DNA from: Pontibacter burrus
Lineage (GTDB): Bacteria > Bacteroidota > Bacteroidia > Cytophagales > Hymenobacteraceae
Reading direction: 5' to 3'
DNA: 64,000 nt
Assembly: GCF_010686685.1 (NCBI RefSeq)
Contig: NZ_JAAGWD010000008.1
Coordinates: 62,001 to 126,000, forward strand
Part shown: piece after piece, positions 25,862 through 35,356 of the stretch
Layout of the letters: each line of letters begins with the position of its first letter
Position numbering within the stretch: position 1 is the stretch's first letter
Notes under the pieces: model-generated
Database searches by the model: none
What the model was told of the DNA's origin: nothing
Seen by the model: only the letters and a program-made list of their open reading frames with translations
Position numbers and translations under genes: made by a program

Positions 25862-26413
25862 CTTTTATACTTTAAATCTCTGAAATCAAGTCACAACTAG
25901 GAAGCCACAGCGCTGACCCACACCTGCCTTTTATACTTTAAATCTCTGAAATCAAGTCACAACTTTTCAGAATTCCTTAGTTAAACTTGACTACTTTTAT
26001 ACTTTAAATCTCTGAAATCAAGTCACAACCTGGGAGAAGGAGATCCTGAGCGGCAATAACTTTTATACTTTAAATCTCTGAAATCAAGTCACAACAGGCG
26101 GGTATCTGGCGAACCTACGCTGTCACTTTTATACTTTAAATCTCTGAAATCAAGTCACAACTTGAACCGGAGTCCTTTAGATTCTCAAACCTTTTATACT
26201 TTAAATCTCTGAAATCAAGTCACAACACATAAAAGAAGCTTTTCTCACTGTCCCGGCCTTTTATACTTTAAATCTCTGAAATCAAGTCACAACTGCCACG
26301 CTGCAGGATATCTGCAACAGCGACTTTTATACTTTAAATCTCTGAAATCAAATCACAACTAGAACAGTGCACCCTTGTCAAGAAAAAGGCTTTTATACTT
26401 TAAATCTCTGAAA
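25862..26413 (-). CRISPR. CRISPR array: eight full 36-nt repeats, one truncated, eight spacers
   Basis: On the plus strand the repeat begins CTTTTATAC and ends AAGTCACAAC; the crRNA-sense form, on the minus strand, begins GTTGTGAC. Repeats start at 25862, 25928, 25994, 26060, 26126, 26191, 26258 and 26324. A ninth at 26390 keeps only its first 24 bases. Spacers are 29-31 nt. Repeats 1-7 are identical; repeat 8 has one G-to-A change; the degenerate end is thus the right end. Minus-strand transcription is inferred from the anti-repeat orientation and the terminator at 25712-25752. Spacer targets cannot be judged here. Confidence 0.97.
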
Positions 26414-26556
26414 GAGAATGGTTAGTTTTAGCATGTCAACGAATAACTCATTACGAATATACTATATTCTTTTGAAACCATAACATTATTATATTCAACC
26501 TTCCTTGCCCCTACTTTCGTTTAATAGGCAAGTATTAACCATTAAAGTTGAAGGCT

Positions 26557-27276
26557 ATGAACACCCTACCCATCAACTGGCTTACCGAAGGACTCATCGA
26601 CTTTGAATATAAAAAGTACCTGCTACTGGCTTACCTGCAGGCAGCAAAAACCGAGTTTGGCCAACAACGCCTTTACCCGGTATTCTCCGACCTGATTATG
26701 CATTACCGCAACCTGAAGCAGGTTAAAGAGCACAAACAGCTGGTTTACGAGCAGTTTCCGCAGCGCATCAGCCGGGCCGACTTTGAAAAGCTGGAGCTGG
26801 TGTACCAGAAAATCGTGGAAGACGATGAAACCATGCAGCAGATCGAGGAGATCATTCAGTATGCCACGCCGCTGTTTACCCAAACCCTGGAAGAAGGCAA
26901 GGAACTATACGAGTTTGTGGAGAGTAATCTCGAGATAAGTCCGGTAGGCATTACGCCCATGTACCACGACGAAGGCTACCTGTTTTTAGATGCTTTTCCG
27001 GGCAAAGAGACGCAGGTGTACCTATACCGCATCACGGTTTTCCAGAACACTTACGAAAAGTACCGGGGCATTAATACCCAGCATGTGCAAACCGTGCGCC
27101 GCGGCCTGGCCCTTACCCACGAAAACCTGAAAGTGCAGCTACTGAAAGAGCATAAAGAGCTGCCCAATCCTGCTACATTTGTAGTGGTCTCTAAAGTACC
27201 GGTGCCGCTGGAGCATAGTTTACTGCCTATTGCCAAGCGGTCGCTGGTAAAATATGTAGCAAAACTGAGCGCTTGA
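26557..27276 (+). CDS. Conserved-looking protein of unknown function downstream of the CRISPR array
   Basis: 239 residues from ATG at 26557 (a TTG three codons earlier is in frame; GAAGG precedes the ATG by 4 bp). Soluble, largely helical in its first half (YLLLAYLQAAKTEFGQQRLYPVFSDLIMHYRNLKQVKE, with leucine-rich amphipathic stretches) and more beta-like in its second half (QVYLYRITVFQNTYEKYRGINTQHVQTVRRGL). No motif recognised. Codon use and GC resemble the housekeeping neighbours, so despite its position it is probably not a CRISPR accessory gene. Convergent with the OsmC gene, stop codons abutting. Confidence 0.78.
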   Translation: MNTLPINWLTEGLIDFEYKKYLLLAYLQAAKTEFGQQRLYPVFSDLIMHYRNLKQVKEHKQLVYEQFPQRISRADFEKLELVYQKIVEDDETMQQIEEIIQYATPLFTQTLEEGKELYEFVESNLEISPVGITPMYHDEGYLFLDAFPGKETQVYLYRITVFQNTYEKYRGINTQHVQTVRRGLALTHENLKVQLLKEHKELPNPATFVVVSKVPVPLEHSLLPIAKRSLVKYVAKLSA

Positions 27277-27690
27277 CTATAGCAGCTCCAGTGTATAGTT
27301 TATGGTGGATGTTTTGTACAACACCATGGCTACAGAGCAGTATTTTTCCAGCGACAGTTCAATGGCACGGCGTACTTTGTCTTCGGGCAGGTTGCCGCCA
27401 AGCACAAAATGCAGGTTAATGTTACGGAACTCTGTATGTTCGTTAACCGGTTCGCGGTCGGCTGTAACTTTAATATCAAAGGTGGTAGCTTCCAGGCGCT
27501 GCTTTTTCAGGATCATGATCACATCGATGGCGCTGCAACCACCTAAGCCCATCAGCAGCATCTCCATGGGGCGGGCGCCCATGTTGTGTCCGCCAATTTC
27601 AGGGTTTGCATCCATGTGCACAGCCACTCCCGAAGCTCCGGTTGCTGCAAAATGATAATCCTGATCCAGGCGAGTTAGGTTAATTTCCAT
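27277..27690 (-). CDS. OsmC/Ohr-family protein
   Basis: 137 residues. The two family cysteines are present: Cys52 in GLGGCSAIDV and Cys118 in SLEKYCSVAMVL. GGHNMGARPMEMLLMGLGGCSAIDVIMILKKQ is the classical OsmC core. Members reduce organic hydroperoxides with thiol help. It resembles the YhfA-like subgroup rather than Ohr, so the substrate is uncertain. Abuts the convergent 26557 gene. Confidence 0.88.
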   Translation of the reverse strand: MEINLTRLDQDYHFAATGASGVAVHMDANPEIGGHNMGARPMEMLLMGLGGCSAIDVIMILKKQRLEATTFDIKVTADREPVNEHTEFRNINLHFVLGGNLPEDKVRRAIELSLEKYCSVAMVLYKTSTINYTLELL

Positions 27691-28070
27691 GTAGTATAAT
27701 TTTACACGAAAGTATAAACTCTGCCCTTCCGGTCAAAATTCGTTGTCCGTTGTTCGTTAATCGCTGTTCGCAAACTCAACTTTATGTATTAAATAACAGG
27801 ATACGCTGTCCTGTTTAACAATAGTTTTATAGCGGAATGGCCATATCTTTTGTCGCTTCAGTTTAATAGCGATCAACAAGCACTGGACAACTATAAACGA
27901 CACCAAAAACATCGACCAAAATCTTATCGGTTTCTTATGCCTATTTATATAGAAATGCGGTGTATTGGTATATTCTGTTTTAGCAGTCCGAAATTGCGTT
28001 GTTTCTTTGTATTGCGAGATTATGGTAACTCGTGTGGAAGGAATGAAAAGAAGTCTTCTTTAAAAGAACT
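27691..28070. other. Upstream region of the TonB-type receptor gene; no gene called
   Basis: 380 bp. A 74-codon ORF at 27850-28074 overlaps the receptor start and has no family resemblance, so it is not called. No repeat module apart from short AT-rich stretches. It should contain divergent promoters for the OsmC and receptor genes; none is clear enough to place. Confidence 0.55.
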
Positions 28071-30602
28071 ATGAAGAAACATGTATTTCTATTAGCCCTC
28101 GGCCTTACGTCGATGGGCGCATTTGCGCAAGGTCAGCAGGCTACGCCTCAGGCCCGTCCGGCGCAGCAACAGTCAGCAGGCGTACCAAGTGCTACAGTGG
28201 CGAAAGGCAATGCACGCATTAGTGGTGTGGTAGTTGATTCCGAAACTAAAAACCCGGTAGAGTATGCTACTGTGGCGCTTATCAATGTAGCTACCGGCAA
28301 GCCAATTGATGGAACGATGGCCGACGACAAAGGCCGCTTCACAATACAGAAGGTTGGCGTAGGCAAGTATAAATTGCTGGTTTCATTTATTGGGTATCAG
28401 CAGAAAACCCTGAATGAGTTTACAGTTAAAGCTGATAACGAGGACATAAACCTGGGTACAGTTACCCTGGAATCTAATGCGCACCGCCTGAACGAAGTGG
28501 TAATTACCGGAGAGAAACCGCTGGTAGAAGAGAAAATAGACCGCACCGTTTATAACGCTGAAAAAGATATCACAAACACTGGTGGCAACGCTGCCGATGT
28601 GTTACAGAAAGTGCCATCACTATCGCTGGATAATGATGGGAACGTGCAGCTGCGTGGTAGCTCTAACGTACGTGTTCTGATCAACAACAAACCTTCTGCT
28701 ATTATGGCAGGTAATATTGCTGATGCACTTAAACAGATTCCGGCCGATCAGATCAAGTCTGTGGAGGTGATCACTTCGCCATCAGCTAAGTACGATGCCG
28801 AAGGTACTGCCGGTATCATAAACATTATCACAAAGAAAGATGGTGGCTTACAGGGTGTAACAGGTACTGTGGCCATGGGTGTGGGTACGCGTGGCAGCAA
28901 TGCAAACGCAAGTCTGAATGTGCGCCGTGGTAAGTTGGGTATCAATGGTACGTTTGGTGGTAACATGTTCTACAACAAAGGGGACATGTCAAACACTATG
29001 ATCTTTTATGATGATAAGACCACACCATTTGATGAAGGGTCCTATAGTTTCCAGAGTGGAAATACCAAAGTAAATGGTGCATTCATGAACGGCCAGCTTG
29101 GATTTGATTATGACATCAACCAGCGTAACAATATTTCTGGTGGTTTCCGATCCAATGGCGGTTTATTCAAAATGAGTAACGATCAGTCTGTTTACTCTAG
29201 AACCAGCATCAAAGAAGACGAATTTAACAACAAAATCCGAAATGAGAATCAACGTATAGGCACCGACTACAACCTTGACTTCACACATTATTTCAAGAAA
29301 CCGCAACAGGAATTAGCTATTCTTTCGCTGTACTCTATTACGGATGCTGAAAATGATGTGAATCAGGACTATTTTAACCAGGGGGAAGCACCTTACAAAC
29401 TGATTCGCAACAACAATAATAACCTTAATAAAGAGCTTACCTTACAGGTAGACTATACGCACCCGTTTGCTAATAAAACAGTACTTGAAATTGGGGCTAA
29501 GAATATTCTCCGTGATGTGGAAAGTAAGGCAACATATAACGAAACGCCTGCACCTGTTCTGCCAAGACCAAACGACGATTTCTTCTATGAGCAGGATGTT
29601 TATGCAACTTACCTGACGTATGGCTTTACCCTCAAAAAAGCATTGAATGTAAAACTGGGAGGCCGTTACGAATTTACAGATGTAGCAGCAGACCTTGCCG
29701 GAATTGATAATGACTATACTACAGATTATGACAACTTTATCCCAAGTGTAGCATTGTCTTATACCTTCAAGAAGACACATACCCTGAAGGCTAACTTTAC
29801 TCAGCGTATTCAGCGTCCGTCTATGTTCTACTTGAACCCGTACCTGCAGAAACAAACATCCAATACTTATGTACAGGGTAACCCGAAGATCGATGCAGAA
29901 CTTACCGACTTGTTTGAATTAGGCTATAGCACTTACTTTAAAACTACATCTATAAACGTGACGGCGTATATGCGCCAGACCGATAATGCGATTGAGACGG
30001 TTGCATCTCCTTATCAGAATGAAGATGGTGAGCCGGCAACTCTGCTTACGTTCCAGAACATTGCTAAAAACAAGACATACGGCGTTAGTTTATTTGGTAA
30101 TACCAAGCCAACCAATAACTGGATGATAGGCGGTAGCTCAAATATTTACTTCGTAGACCTGAATAGTAAGTACAACAGCAATAGTGGCTGGATGTATAAT
30201 GTCAATGCTAACTCGTCTTACACCTTCGGTAAAGGCATAAGTGCACAATTTAATGGTGGTTTTAACTCTGAGCGTATACAGTTACTGGGCAGATTTGCAG
30301 CTTTCTCTTATCACAGCTTAGCTATCAAGAAGGATCTTTTTGACAAGAAGGGCGGCATAAGCGTTGGATTAGACAATCCGTTCCGCAAAAGCATGAAGAT
30401 GAAGAATGATGTAATTGCAACGCCGACACCTGTAAATCCTGCAAGCTACGAGCAACATGTGCGCATCAACAACTATAACCGCGGTGTGCGTGTCGCTTTC
30501 AACTATAGCTTTGGTAAAATGGAGCAGCAGCGTCCGCCTAAGCGTAAAAAGTCTATCCGTAACGACGATGCCAAGCAAGGCGACGGAAACGGAATGCAAT
30601 AA
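28071..30602 (+). CDS. TonB-dependent receptor-like outer-membrane protein (OMP_b-brl_3 type)
   Basis: 843 residues. Signal peptide ends at GAFAQ. Then a carboxypeptidase-regulatory-like domain (ARISGVVVDSETKNPVEYATVALINV...GRFTIQKVGVGKYKLLVSFIGYQ), a plug domain (ADVLQKVPSLSLDNDGNVQLRGSSNVRVLIN...), and a large beta-barrel with OMP_b-brl_3 features. Such proteins are relatives of SusC-type receptors but have no SusD partner here. They probably move ligands or proteins across the outer membrane; the ligand is unknown. The Gln/Ala/Pro-rich stretch after the signal peptide is a spacer. Monocistronic with terminator. Confidence 0.9.
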   Translation: MKKHVFLLALGLTSMGAFAQGQQATPQARPAQQQSAGVPSATVAKGNARISGVVVDSETKNPVEYATVALINVATGKPIDGTMADDKGRFTIQKVGVGKYKLLVSFIGYQQKTLNEFTVKADNEDINLGTVTLESNAHRLNEVVITGEKPLVEEKIDRTVYNAEKDITNTGGNAADVLQKVPSLSLDNDGNVQLRGSSNVRVLINNKPSAIMAGNIADALKQIPADQIKSVEVITSPSAKYDAEGTAGIINIITKKDGGLQGVTGTVAMGVGTRGSNANASLNVRRGKLGINGTFGGNMFYNKGDMSNTMIFYDDKTTPFDEGSYSFQSGNTKVNGAFMNGQLGFDYDINQRNNISGGFRSNGGLFKMSNDQSVYSRTSIKEDEFNNKIRNENQRIGTDYNLDFTHYFKKPQQELAILSLYSITDAENDVNQDYFNQGEAPYKLIRNNNNNLNKELTLQVDYTHPFANKTVLEIGAKNILRDVESKATYNETPAPVLPRPNDDFFYEQDVYATYLTYGFTLKKALNVKLGGRYEFTDVAADLAGIDNDYTTDYDNFIPSVALSYTFKKTHTLKANFTQRIQRPSMFYLNPYLQKQTSNTYVQGNPKIDAELTDLFELGYSTYFKTTSINVTAYMRQTDNAIETVASPYQNEDGEPATLLTFQNIAKNKTYGVSLFGNTKPTNNWMIGGSSNIYFVDLNSKYNSNSGWMYNVNANSSYTFGKGISAQFNGGFNSERIQLLGRFAAFSYHSLAIKKDLFDKKGGISVGLDNPFRKSMKMKNDVIATPTPVNPASYEQHVRINNYNRGVRVAFNYSFGKMEQQRPPKRKKSIRNDDAKQGDGNGMQ

Positions 30603-30631
30603 CAGAACATTACCACTCTCGGTATAAAACA

Positions 30632-30665
30632 AAAATCCCCGCCTGGTTCAGGCGGGGATTTTTGT
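30632..30665 (+). terminator. Intrinsic terminator after the receptor gene
   Basis: AAAAATCCCCGCCT / AGGCGGGGATTTTT with a GGTTC-type loop; symmetrical A- and T-tracts also allow use by the convergent kinase gene. Confidence 0.85.
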
Positions 30666-30712
30666 TTGGCTTGCTGATTGAAAAAGCAACTATAAACTAT
30701 AGCTCCTCCAGA

Positions 30713-32398
30713 CTATAGCCACTTGCGAAGTACTTCGGTCAGTTCTTTGCGGGTAAATGGTTTGCAGAGGTGATCGTTCATGCCGGAACTCAGGCTTTTA
30801 GCAATGTCATCTTTATAGGCATTTGCCGAAAAGGCAACTATAGGTTTCTCGTAACCCAAACGGCGTAGTTTTACAGTTGCTTCCAGGCCATCCATACCTG
30901 GCATCTGAATATCCATAAATATCAGGTCGAACGGTTTACCTATTGCCACTTGCAGGGCTTCTTCACCGCCCACAGCAGTTGTAACTATAGCTCCCATCTG
31001 TTCCAGCACGTCCTGTATCAGCAGCACATTTATCGGGTTATCATCTACTACCAGTATATCAGCTTTGTAAGGCATTTCAAAGGTTGTATCTTCTGCAGAA
31101 TCCGGAGCCGGTATATCTGCATCCGGTACGAATGTTAGGGGCAGTGTAAACCAGAAAGTAGTGCCCTCCTGCCCTTCCTGCATGCTGATTACGCCCATTT
31201 CGCCATGCATCAGGGTTACCAGCCTTTTACAGATTGTAAGCCCCAGTCCAAATCCGCCATAACGGCGTGTAGTAGACTGATCAGATTGTGTGAAGGCGTC
31301 AAAAATATAGGCCTGTTTTTCGGGCGGTATGCCTATGCCTGTATCTGTAACGGTAAACCGCAGTGTAACTTGCCTTGTACTTTCATTTTGGTTATCAGCA
31401 CTGCATCGTACCTGTATGCTACCTGTTTCAGTAAACTTAAGGGCGTTACTTACCAGGTTTACCAGTATCTGTATTGTTCGGGTAGGGTCTCCGACTACTA
31501 CCTGCGGCACATCTGCTGCAAAACTATAGTCCATGGTTAGGCCCTTCTCGTTGGCCAGGTACCGGTAAGGCTCCAGGTGCGATGCCGTCGTGGCACGTAT
31601 GTCGAACGGAATGGCTTCCAGCTCTACTTTATCCTGCTCAATACGGTGCAGGTTCAGGATGTCGTTCAGGAGGCGGGTAAGGGTGGAACCTGAGGTGCGA
31701 ATCAGGCTAACGTATTGCTGTTGGGTCTGATTTAGCGGGGTATCGGCCAGCAGATCAGCAAAGCCTACGATGCCATTTAGTGGCGTGCGTATCTCGTGGC
31801 TCATGCTGGACAGAAAGAAACTTTTAGACTGGCTGGCAGCTTCTGCTTTCTCTTTGGCCTCCTGCAATTCGCGCTCTTTTAATTTCAGTTCAGTAATGTC
31901 TTTGGCAATAATCAGGATGCCATCGGTCTGATGATGCTTATCGACTAAATAAGAAAAGGAACATGAGGCAGGAATCTGCCTGTCGGTTGCCTGTAATATA
32001 AACTCCCGGTTAGTGCATTTGCCCTGGTTTTCGAGTTCGAAGAAAACTTCCAGTAGCTTCAGATTCTCAGTGTCGCTGAAAAGCACAGAAATGTGTTGCC
32101 CAACCAGTTCGGTTTCCGGCATTCCTATGGCTTCTTCAAGCGCCGCATTCACATTCCGGATGGTGTAATCAGTATTCAGTACAAGCAGCATATCTACCAC
32201 ACCCTGGTATATGCTCTGCATAAAGTCGCGGGAAACGGTTGAGTTTTTAAGCTCCTGCCCCAACATGGTAATCCCCTGTATCAGCGCATCCAGTTCATTC
32301 TCATTTTCCGACACGTCAAGGGTGTAATCATAGTTCCCGTTTGCCATTTCGGCAATCAGGGTCATGATGTCGTCTAATCTTTTATTAAGTGCTTCCAC
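30713..32398 (-). CDS. Soluble hybrid histidine kinase (PAS-HisKA-HATPase-REC)
   Basis: 561 residues from the GTG that begins [14 protein letters not shown]; a TTG at 32446 is a longer alternative. No membrane segment. Domains: HAMP-like/coiled N-terminus ([28 protein letters not shown]), PAS (about 75-190), HisKA with [17 protein letters not shown], HATPase with [15 protein letters not shown] and [12 protein letters not shown], and a C-terminal receiver with phospho-acceptor in [17 protein letters not shown]. No DNA-binding output; it presumably passes phosphate on to a separate protein. The STAS-like protein gene at 32698 is divergent and could belong to the same pathway, unproven. Confidence 0.9.
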   Translation of the reverse strand: MEALNKRLDDIMTLIAEMANGNYDYTLDVSENENELDALIQGITMLGQELKNSTVSRDFMQSIYQGVVDMLLVLNTDYTIRNVNAALEEAIGMPETELVGQHISVLFSDTENLKLLEVFFELENQGKCTNREFILQATDRQIPASCSFSYLVDKHHQTDGILIIAKDITELKLKERELQEAKEKAEAASQSKSFFLSSMSHEIRTPLNGIVGFADLLADTPLNQTQQQYVSLIRTSGSTLTRLLNDILNLHRIEQDKVELEAIPFDIRATTASHLEPYRYLANEKGLTMDYSFAADVPQVVVGDPTRTIQILVNLVSNALKFTETGSIQVRCSADNQNESTRQVTLRFTVTDTGIGIPPEKQAYIFDAFTQSDQSTTRRYGGFGLGLTICKRLVTLMHGEMGVISMQEGQEGTTFWFTLPLTFVPDADIPAPDSAEDTTFEMPYKADILVVDDNPINVLLIQDVLEQMGAIVTTAVGGEEALQVAIGKPFDLIFMDIQMPGMDGLEATVKLRRLGYEKPIVAFSANAYKDDIAKSLSSGMNDHLCKPFTRKELTEVLRKWL

Positions 32399-32697
32399 GT
32401 GGTGTTGGTTTGAGAACGGTATACAAATAACGCTACTAATAGGCAAACCCGGAAATTCCCTGAATAATTTAATTTTAAAAAAATCGGATGGGGCTTTTCT
32501 TAATTCTCTATATATCAGAGTATTGTTAACAAACTATAGCACCTTGAGCGTATAATATCATTTCAGGCACATGCAGATTTTGATGTGAATCATTTAATTT
32601 TAGTATACTTGTTTATGCCAGCCTAATGCTGGCATCAGATTCATTTATTAATCATACTGTTTTGAACTCTAATCAGAACATAAAGGAAACGCCTTAT

Positions 32698-33051
32698 ATG
32701 AAGATGTTCATCCAAGATGGCATTCTTCATGTTTATTATAAAACGCTTGAAAACTTTGACCAGGAAGTAGCTGAAATTTGTGTGAATGACCGAAAGGAAT
32801 TCACCAACCATCAGTCTTACCCTTGCCTGGTTGATGTTGTGCAGATCAAACACCTCACAAAAGAAGCCCGCGACTTTTTAGCTGTGTATGGTAGTGAAGG
32901 AATTACTGCAAATGCCATTATTGTGCATTCGGCAGTGCTTAAAATGATGGCTAATTTTTACATAAACGTAAACAAGCCGCTAACCCCTACCCGCATGTTC
33001 ACTGAAGAACAACCCGCGGTGGAATGGCTGAAAAAGTATAGAAAAGGTTAG
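32698..33051 (+). CDS. Small STAS/SpoIIAA-like protein (tentative)
   Basis: 117 residues from ATG at 32698 (MKMFIQDGILHVYYKTL); an upstream in-frame ATG at 32626 adds residues without family flavour. Layout: beta strands (GILHVYYK), helix (NFDQEVAEICVNDRKEF), strand YPCLVDVVQIKHL, helix EARDFLAVYGSEG, strand ANAIIVHSAVLKMMANFYINVNKP and a C-terminal EEQPAVEWLKKYR helix. This order resembles the short STAS/SEC14-like proteins found in many copies in Bacteroidota. Regulatory role is inference. Divergent from the hybrid kinase gene. Confidence 0.68.
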   Translation: MKMFIQDGILHVYYKTLENFDQEVAEICVNDRKEFTNHQSYPCLVDVVQIKHLTKEARDFLAVYGSEGITANAIIVHSAVLKMMANFYINVNKPLTPTRMFTEEQPAVEWLKKYRKG

Positions 33052-33200
33052 TCATCCCAACTATAGCTGCAGCCCGCTTTTCTACTGAAAAGCTATAAAT
33101 GGAATTCAGAAGTTATCGATGCTGAAGTTTCGCTCCTATACTATCGTTAGGGGTTTAAACTGTTTATAGTTTGCTCTGATCGCTGACTTACGATCTGCAG

Positions 33201-33229
33201 TTTTGTCCAGGTAAAGCACTGTTTTGTCC
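33201..33229 (+). promoter_or_regulatory. Direct repeat TTTTGTCC, possible AraC-type operator
   Basis: TTTTGTCC occurs at 33201-33208 and again at 33222-33229, 21 bp apart (two helical turns), the spacing common for AraC-family half-sites. A third CTTTGTCC lies at 35278-35285, before the MBL-fold gene. An overlapping inverted repeat TAAAGCAC...GTGCTTTA spans about 33212-33240. Confidence 0.4.
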
Positions 33230-33283
33230 GTTGTGCTTTAAGCTTATAAAGCTGATTTTTGTTTGCACAAATGCACAACCGCC

Positions 33284-34252
33284 ATGCACATCATTATCCC
33301 CGACGATTACCAGAACGTTGTCCGTTCGCTGTCCTGTTTTCAGTTGCTGGAAGGCCACCAGGTTACAGTTTATAACGATACCGTTAAGGATATACCAACC
33401 CTGGTTTCGCGCTTTAAAGAGGCCGATGTGCTGGTACTTACGCGCGAGCGCACTGCCATAATTGAAGAACTGGTCTCACAACTGCCCAACCTAAAGCTCG
33501 TTAGCCAGACTGGTAAAATATCCAACCACCTGGACTTGCAGGCCTGCACCAACTATAGCATTGCCGTAGCCGAAGGCATTGGCTCGCCGGTTGCGCCTGC
33601 CGAACTAACCTGGCTGCTGATCATGAACGCACTCCGGCAAGTACCGCAGGCGATAGCAGCCATGAAAGAAGGCAGATGGCAAACCAACATTGGCAGTACA
33701 GTAAACGGAAAACTGATCGGGATCTGGGGCTATGGAAAAATCGGGAAACTGATAGCTGGTTATGCGAAAGCCTTCGGGGCAAAAGTTATCGTGTGGGGCA
33801 GCGAAAACTCCAGAGCACAGGCCGTGCAGGACGGGTATCTGGCAGCTGAAAGCAAAGCAGCCTTTTTTGCGCAGGCGGATATGGTAACCCTGCATCTGCG
33901 TCTGACGGAAAGCACCAAAGCTATAGTTACGGCTGCAGATCTAAGTTTAATGAAACCAGATGCAGTGCTGGTCAACACAAGCCGAGCCGAGTTGATTGAA
34001 GAAGGTGCGCTGCTGCACGCCCTGAAGCAAGGCAGACCCGGCTTTGCGGCACTGGATGTGTATGAAACTGAACCGATCTTCGACAAAAATTACCCGCTGC
34101 TACAACTGCCCAATGTGATCTGTACGCCGCACCTGGGCTACGTGGAGCAGAACAGTTACGAACTATACTTCCGGAAAGCGTTTGAGAATGTGGTGGCTTT
34201 TGCCAACGGCACACCCACAAACATTGCCAACTCCGAAGTGCTGGAGGGTTAA
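33284..34252 (+). CDS. D-2-hydroxyacid dehydrogenase (SerA/PdxB-type fold)
   Basis: 322 residues from ATG at 33284 (MHIIIPDDYQN); a longer ORF start 7 codons upstream is less likely. NAD-binding motif GIWGYGKIGKLIAGYAKAFGAKVIVWG. Active-site Arg in NTSRAELIEEGAL, Glu in DVYETEP and His in CTPHLGY. NAD-dependent interconversion of 2-hydroxy and 2-keto acids; exact substrate unknown. Followed 95 bp later by an AraC regulator gene and then an MBL-fold gene, which may be a small catabolic cluster. Confidence 0.9.
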   Translation: MHIIIPDDYQNVVRSLSCFQLLEGHQVTVYNDTVKDIPTLVSRFKEADVLVLTRERTAIIEELVSQLPNLKLVSQTGKISNHLDLQACTNYSIAVAEGIGSPVAPAELTWLLIMNALRQVPQAIAAMKEGRWQTNIGSTVNGKLIGIWGYGKIGKLIAGYAKAFGAKVIVWGSENSRAQAVQDGYLAAESKAAFFAQADMVTLHLRLTESTKAIVTAADLSLMKPDAVLVNTSRAELIEEGALLHALKQGRPGFAALDVYETEPIFDKNYPLLQLPNVICTPHLGYVEQNSYELYFRKAFENVVAFANGTPTNIANSEVLEG

Positions 34253-34347
34253 AACCAAACTATAGCCTGTGCTCAGCAACGCCAACAAACTATAGATTTA
34301 ACGATAGCTTCTTTATCTTTATCACTTCCGCGACAACACATAAAACT

Positions 34348-35250
34348 ATGGCAAAGGCAAGCATTCCCATTCCTGTTTTCACCGAAGCAGAGAGCTTTAC
34401 CAAAAGCAAGTTCCGCGATTTTTACATTGCGTCGTACCAGGATGCGCCCGATGCAGGACTTCGACGTGTAGCGCCCCACCGCCATACCTATTATGAGATC
34501 ATCTGGATAACCGAAGGAAGCGGCTTGCATACCATCGATTTTCAGCCATATGAATTTAAAGGGCCTTGCCTGTTTTTGCTGCAGCCCAGCCACATTCACC
34601 AGATCCGGAAAGATGGTCCTACTAAAGGCTTTGTGCTCAAGTTCAATGAGTCGGTGTTTGCCGTGGAAGCGGGTGCCGAGAACCTGCTGTTGAAGTATGG
34701 CATTTTCGATAACATAAACGTGCAACCCGTACTGCACCTGGATGCTACCGCGGTAGCCCTGCTCGACGACCTGATGAAGAAAATGCTTCAGGAGTACAAA
34801 CAGCCAACCGACCTGTCAGAAGTGATCATTGCCTCTTACCTGAAGATTTTTTTGCTGCAGGTGTATAAGCTGAAGGACGTACACACGCAAACGATAGCAC
34901 AACCTGCCCCCGAGCCGCGCTACCTAACCTACCGAACTTTTAAGCAGCTGTTAGAAGAACGCTACCAGCAACAACACGCCGTACAGGACTATGCCGATGC
35001 CCTTTCGCTGTCACCCCGCACCCTGAACGAGATCACCCATAAATATGCCGGCAAAAACGTAAGCCAACTGATAAAGGAACGACTGATGCTGGAGGCAAAG
35101 CGCCTGCTGCACCACGGCCAGTTATCGGTAAAAGAAATAGCGGCACAGCTGGGTTTTGAAGATGCCGCCTACTTCACCCGCTTCTTCACGAAAAACAGCG
35201 GCGCTTCTCCCCTGGCCTTCCGGAGCAAAGAGCTGGAACCTGTTAGCTAA
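34348..35250 (+). CDS. AraC-family transcriptional regulator
   Basis: 300 residues. The N-terminal cupin domain contains PHRHTYYEIIWITEGSGLHTIDF and LFLLQPSHIHQIRKDG. The C-terminal double HTH is complete: AVQDYADALSLSPRTLNEITHKYAGKNVSQLIKERLMLEAKRLL and LSVKEIAAQLGFEDAAYFTRFFTKNSGASPLAFR. It probably binds a small ligand and activates neighbours; the TTTTGTCC repeats before 33284 and 35357 are candidate sites. Confidence 0.92.
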   Translation: MAKASIPIPVFTEAESFTKSKFRDFYIASYQDAPDAGLRRVAPHRHTYYEIIWITEGSGLHTIDFQPYEFKGPCLFLLQPSHIHQIRKDGPTKGFVLKFNESVFAVEAGAENLLLKYGIFDNINVQPVLHLDATAVALLDDLMKKMLQEYKQPTDLSEVIIASYLKIFLLQVYKLKDVHTQTIAQPAPEPRYLTYRTFKQLLEERYQQQHAVQDYADALSLSPRTLNEITHKYAGKNVSQLIKERLMLEAKRLLHHGQLSVKEIAAQLGFEDAAYFTRFFTKNSGASPLAFRSKELEPVS

Positions 35251-35356
35251 GTTCCTGATTGTGCAGAACAAGCGGGGCTTTGTCCATTGAAGGCGGCCGC
35301 TTAACTATAGACATTTGTGCTGTTAAACAATGTGTTATCTCGTAAAACAGCATATG

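Noticed and set aside
27850-28074. A 74-codon ORF upstream of the TonB-type receptor
   Set aside because: Overlaps the receptor start, no family resemblance, no ribosome site.
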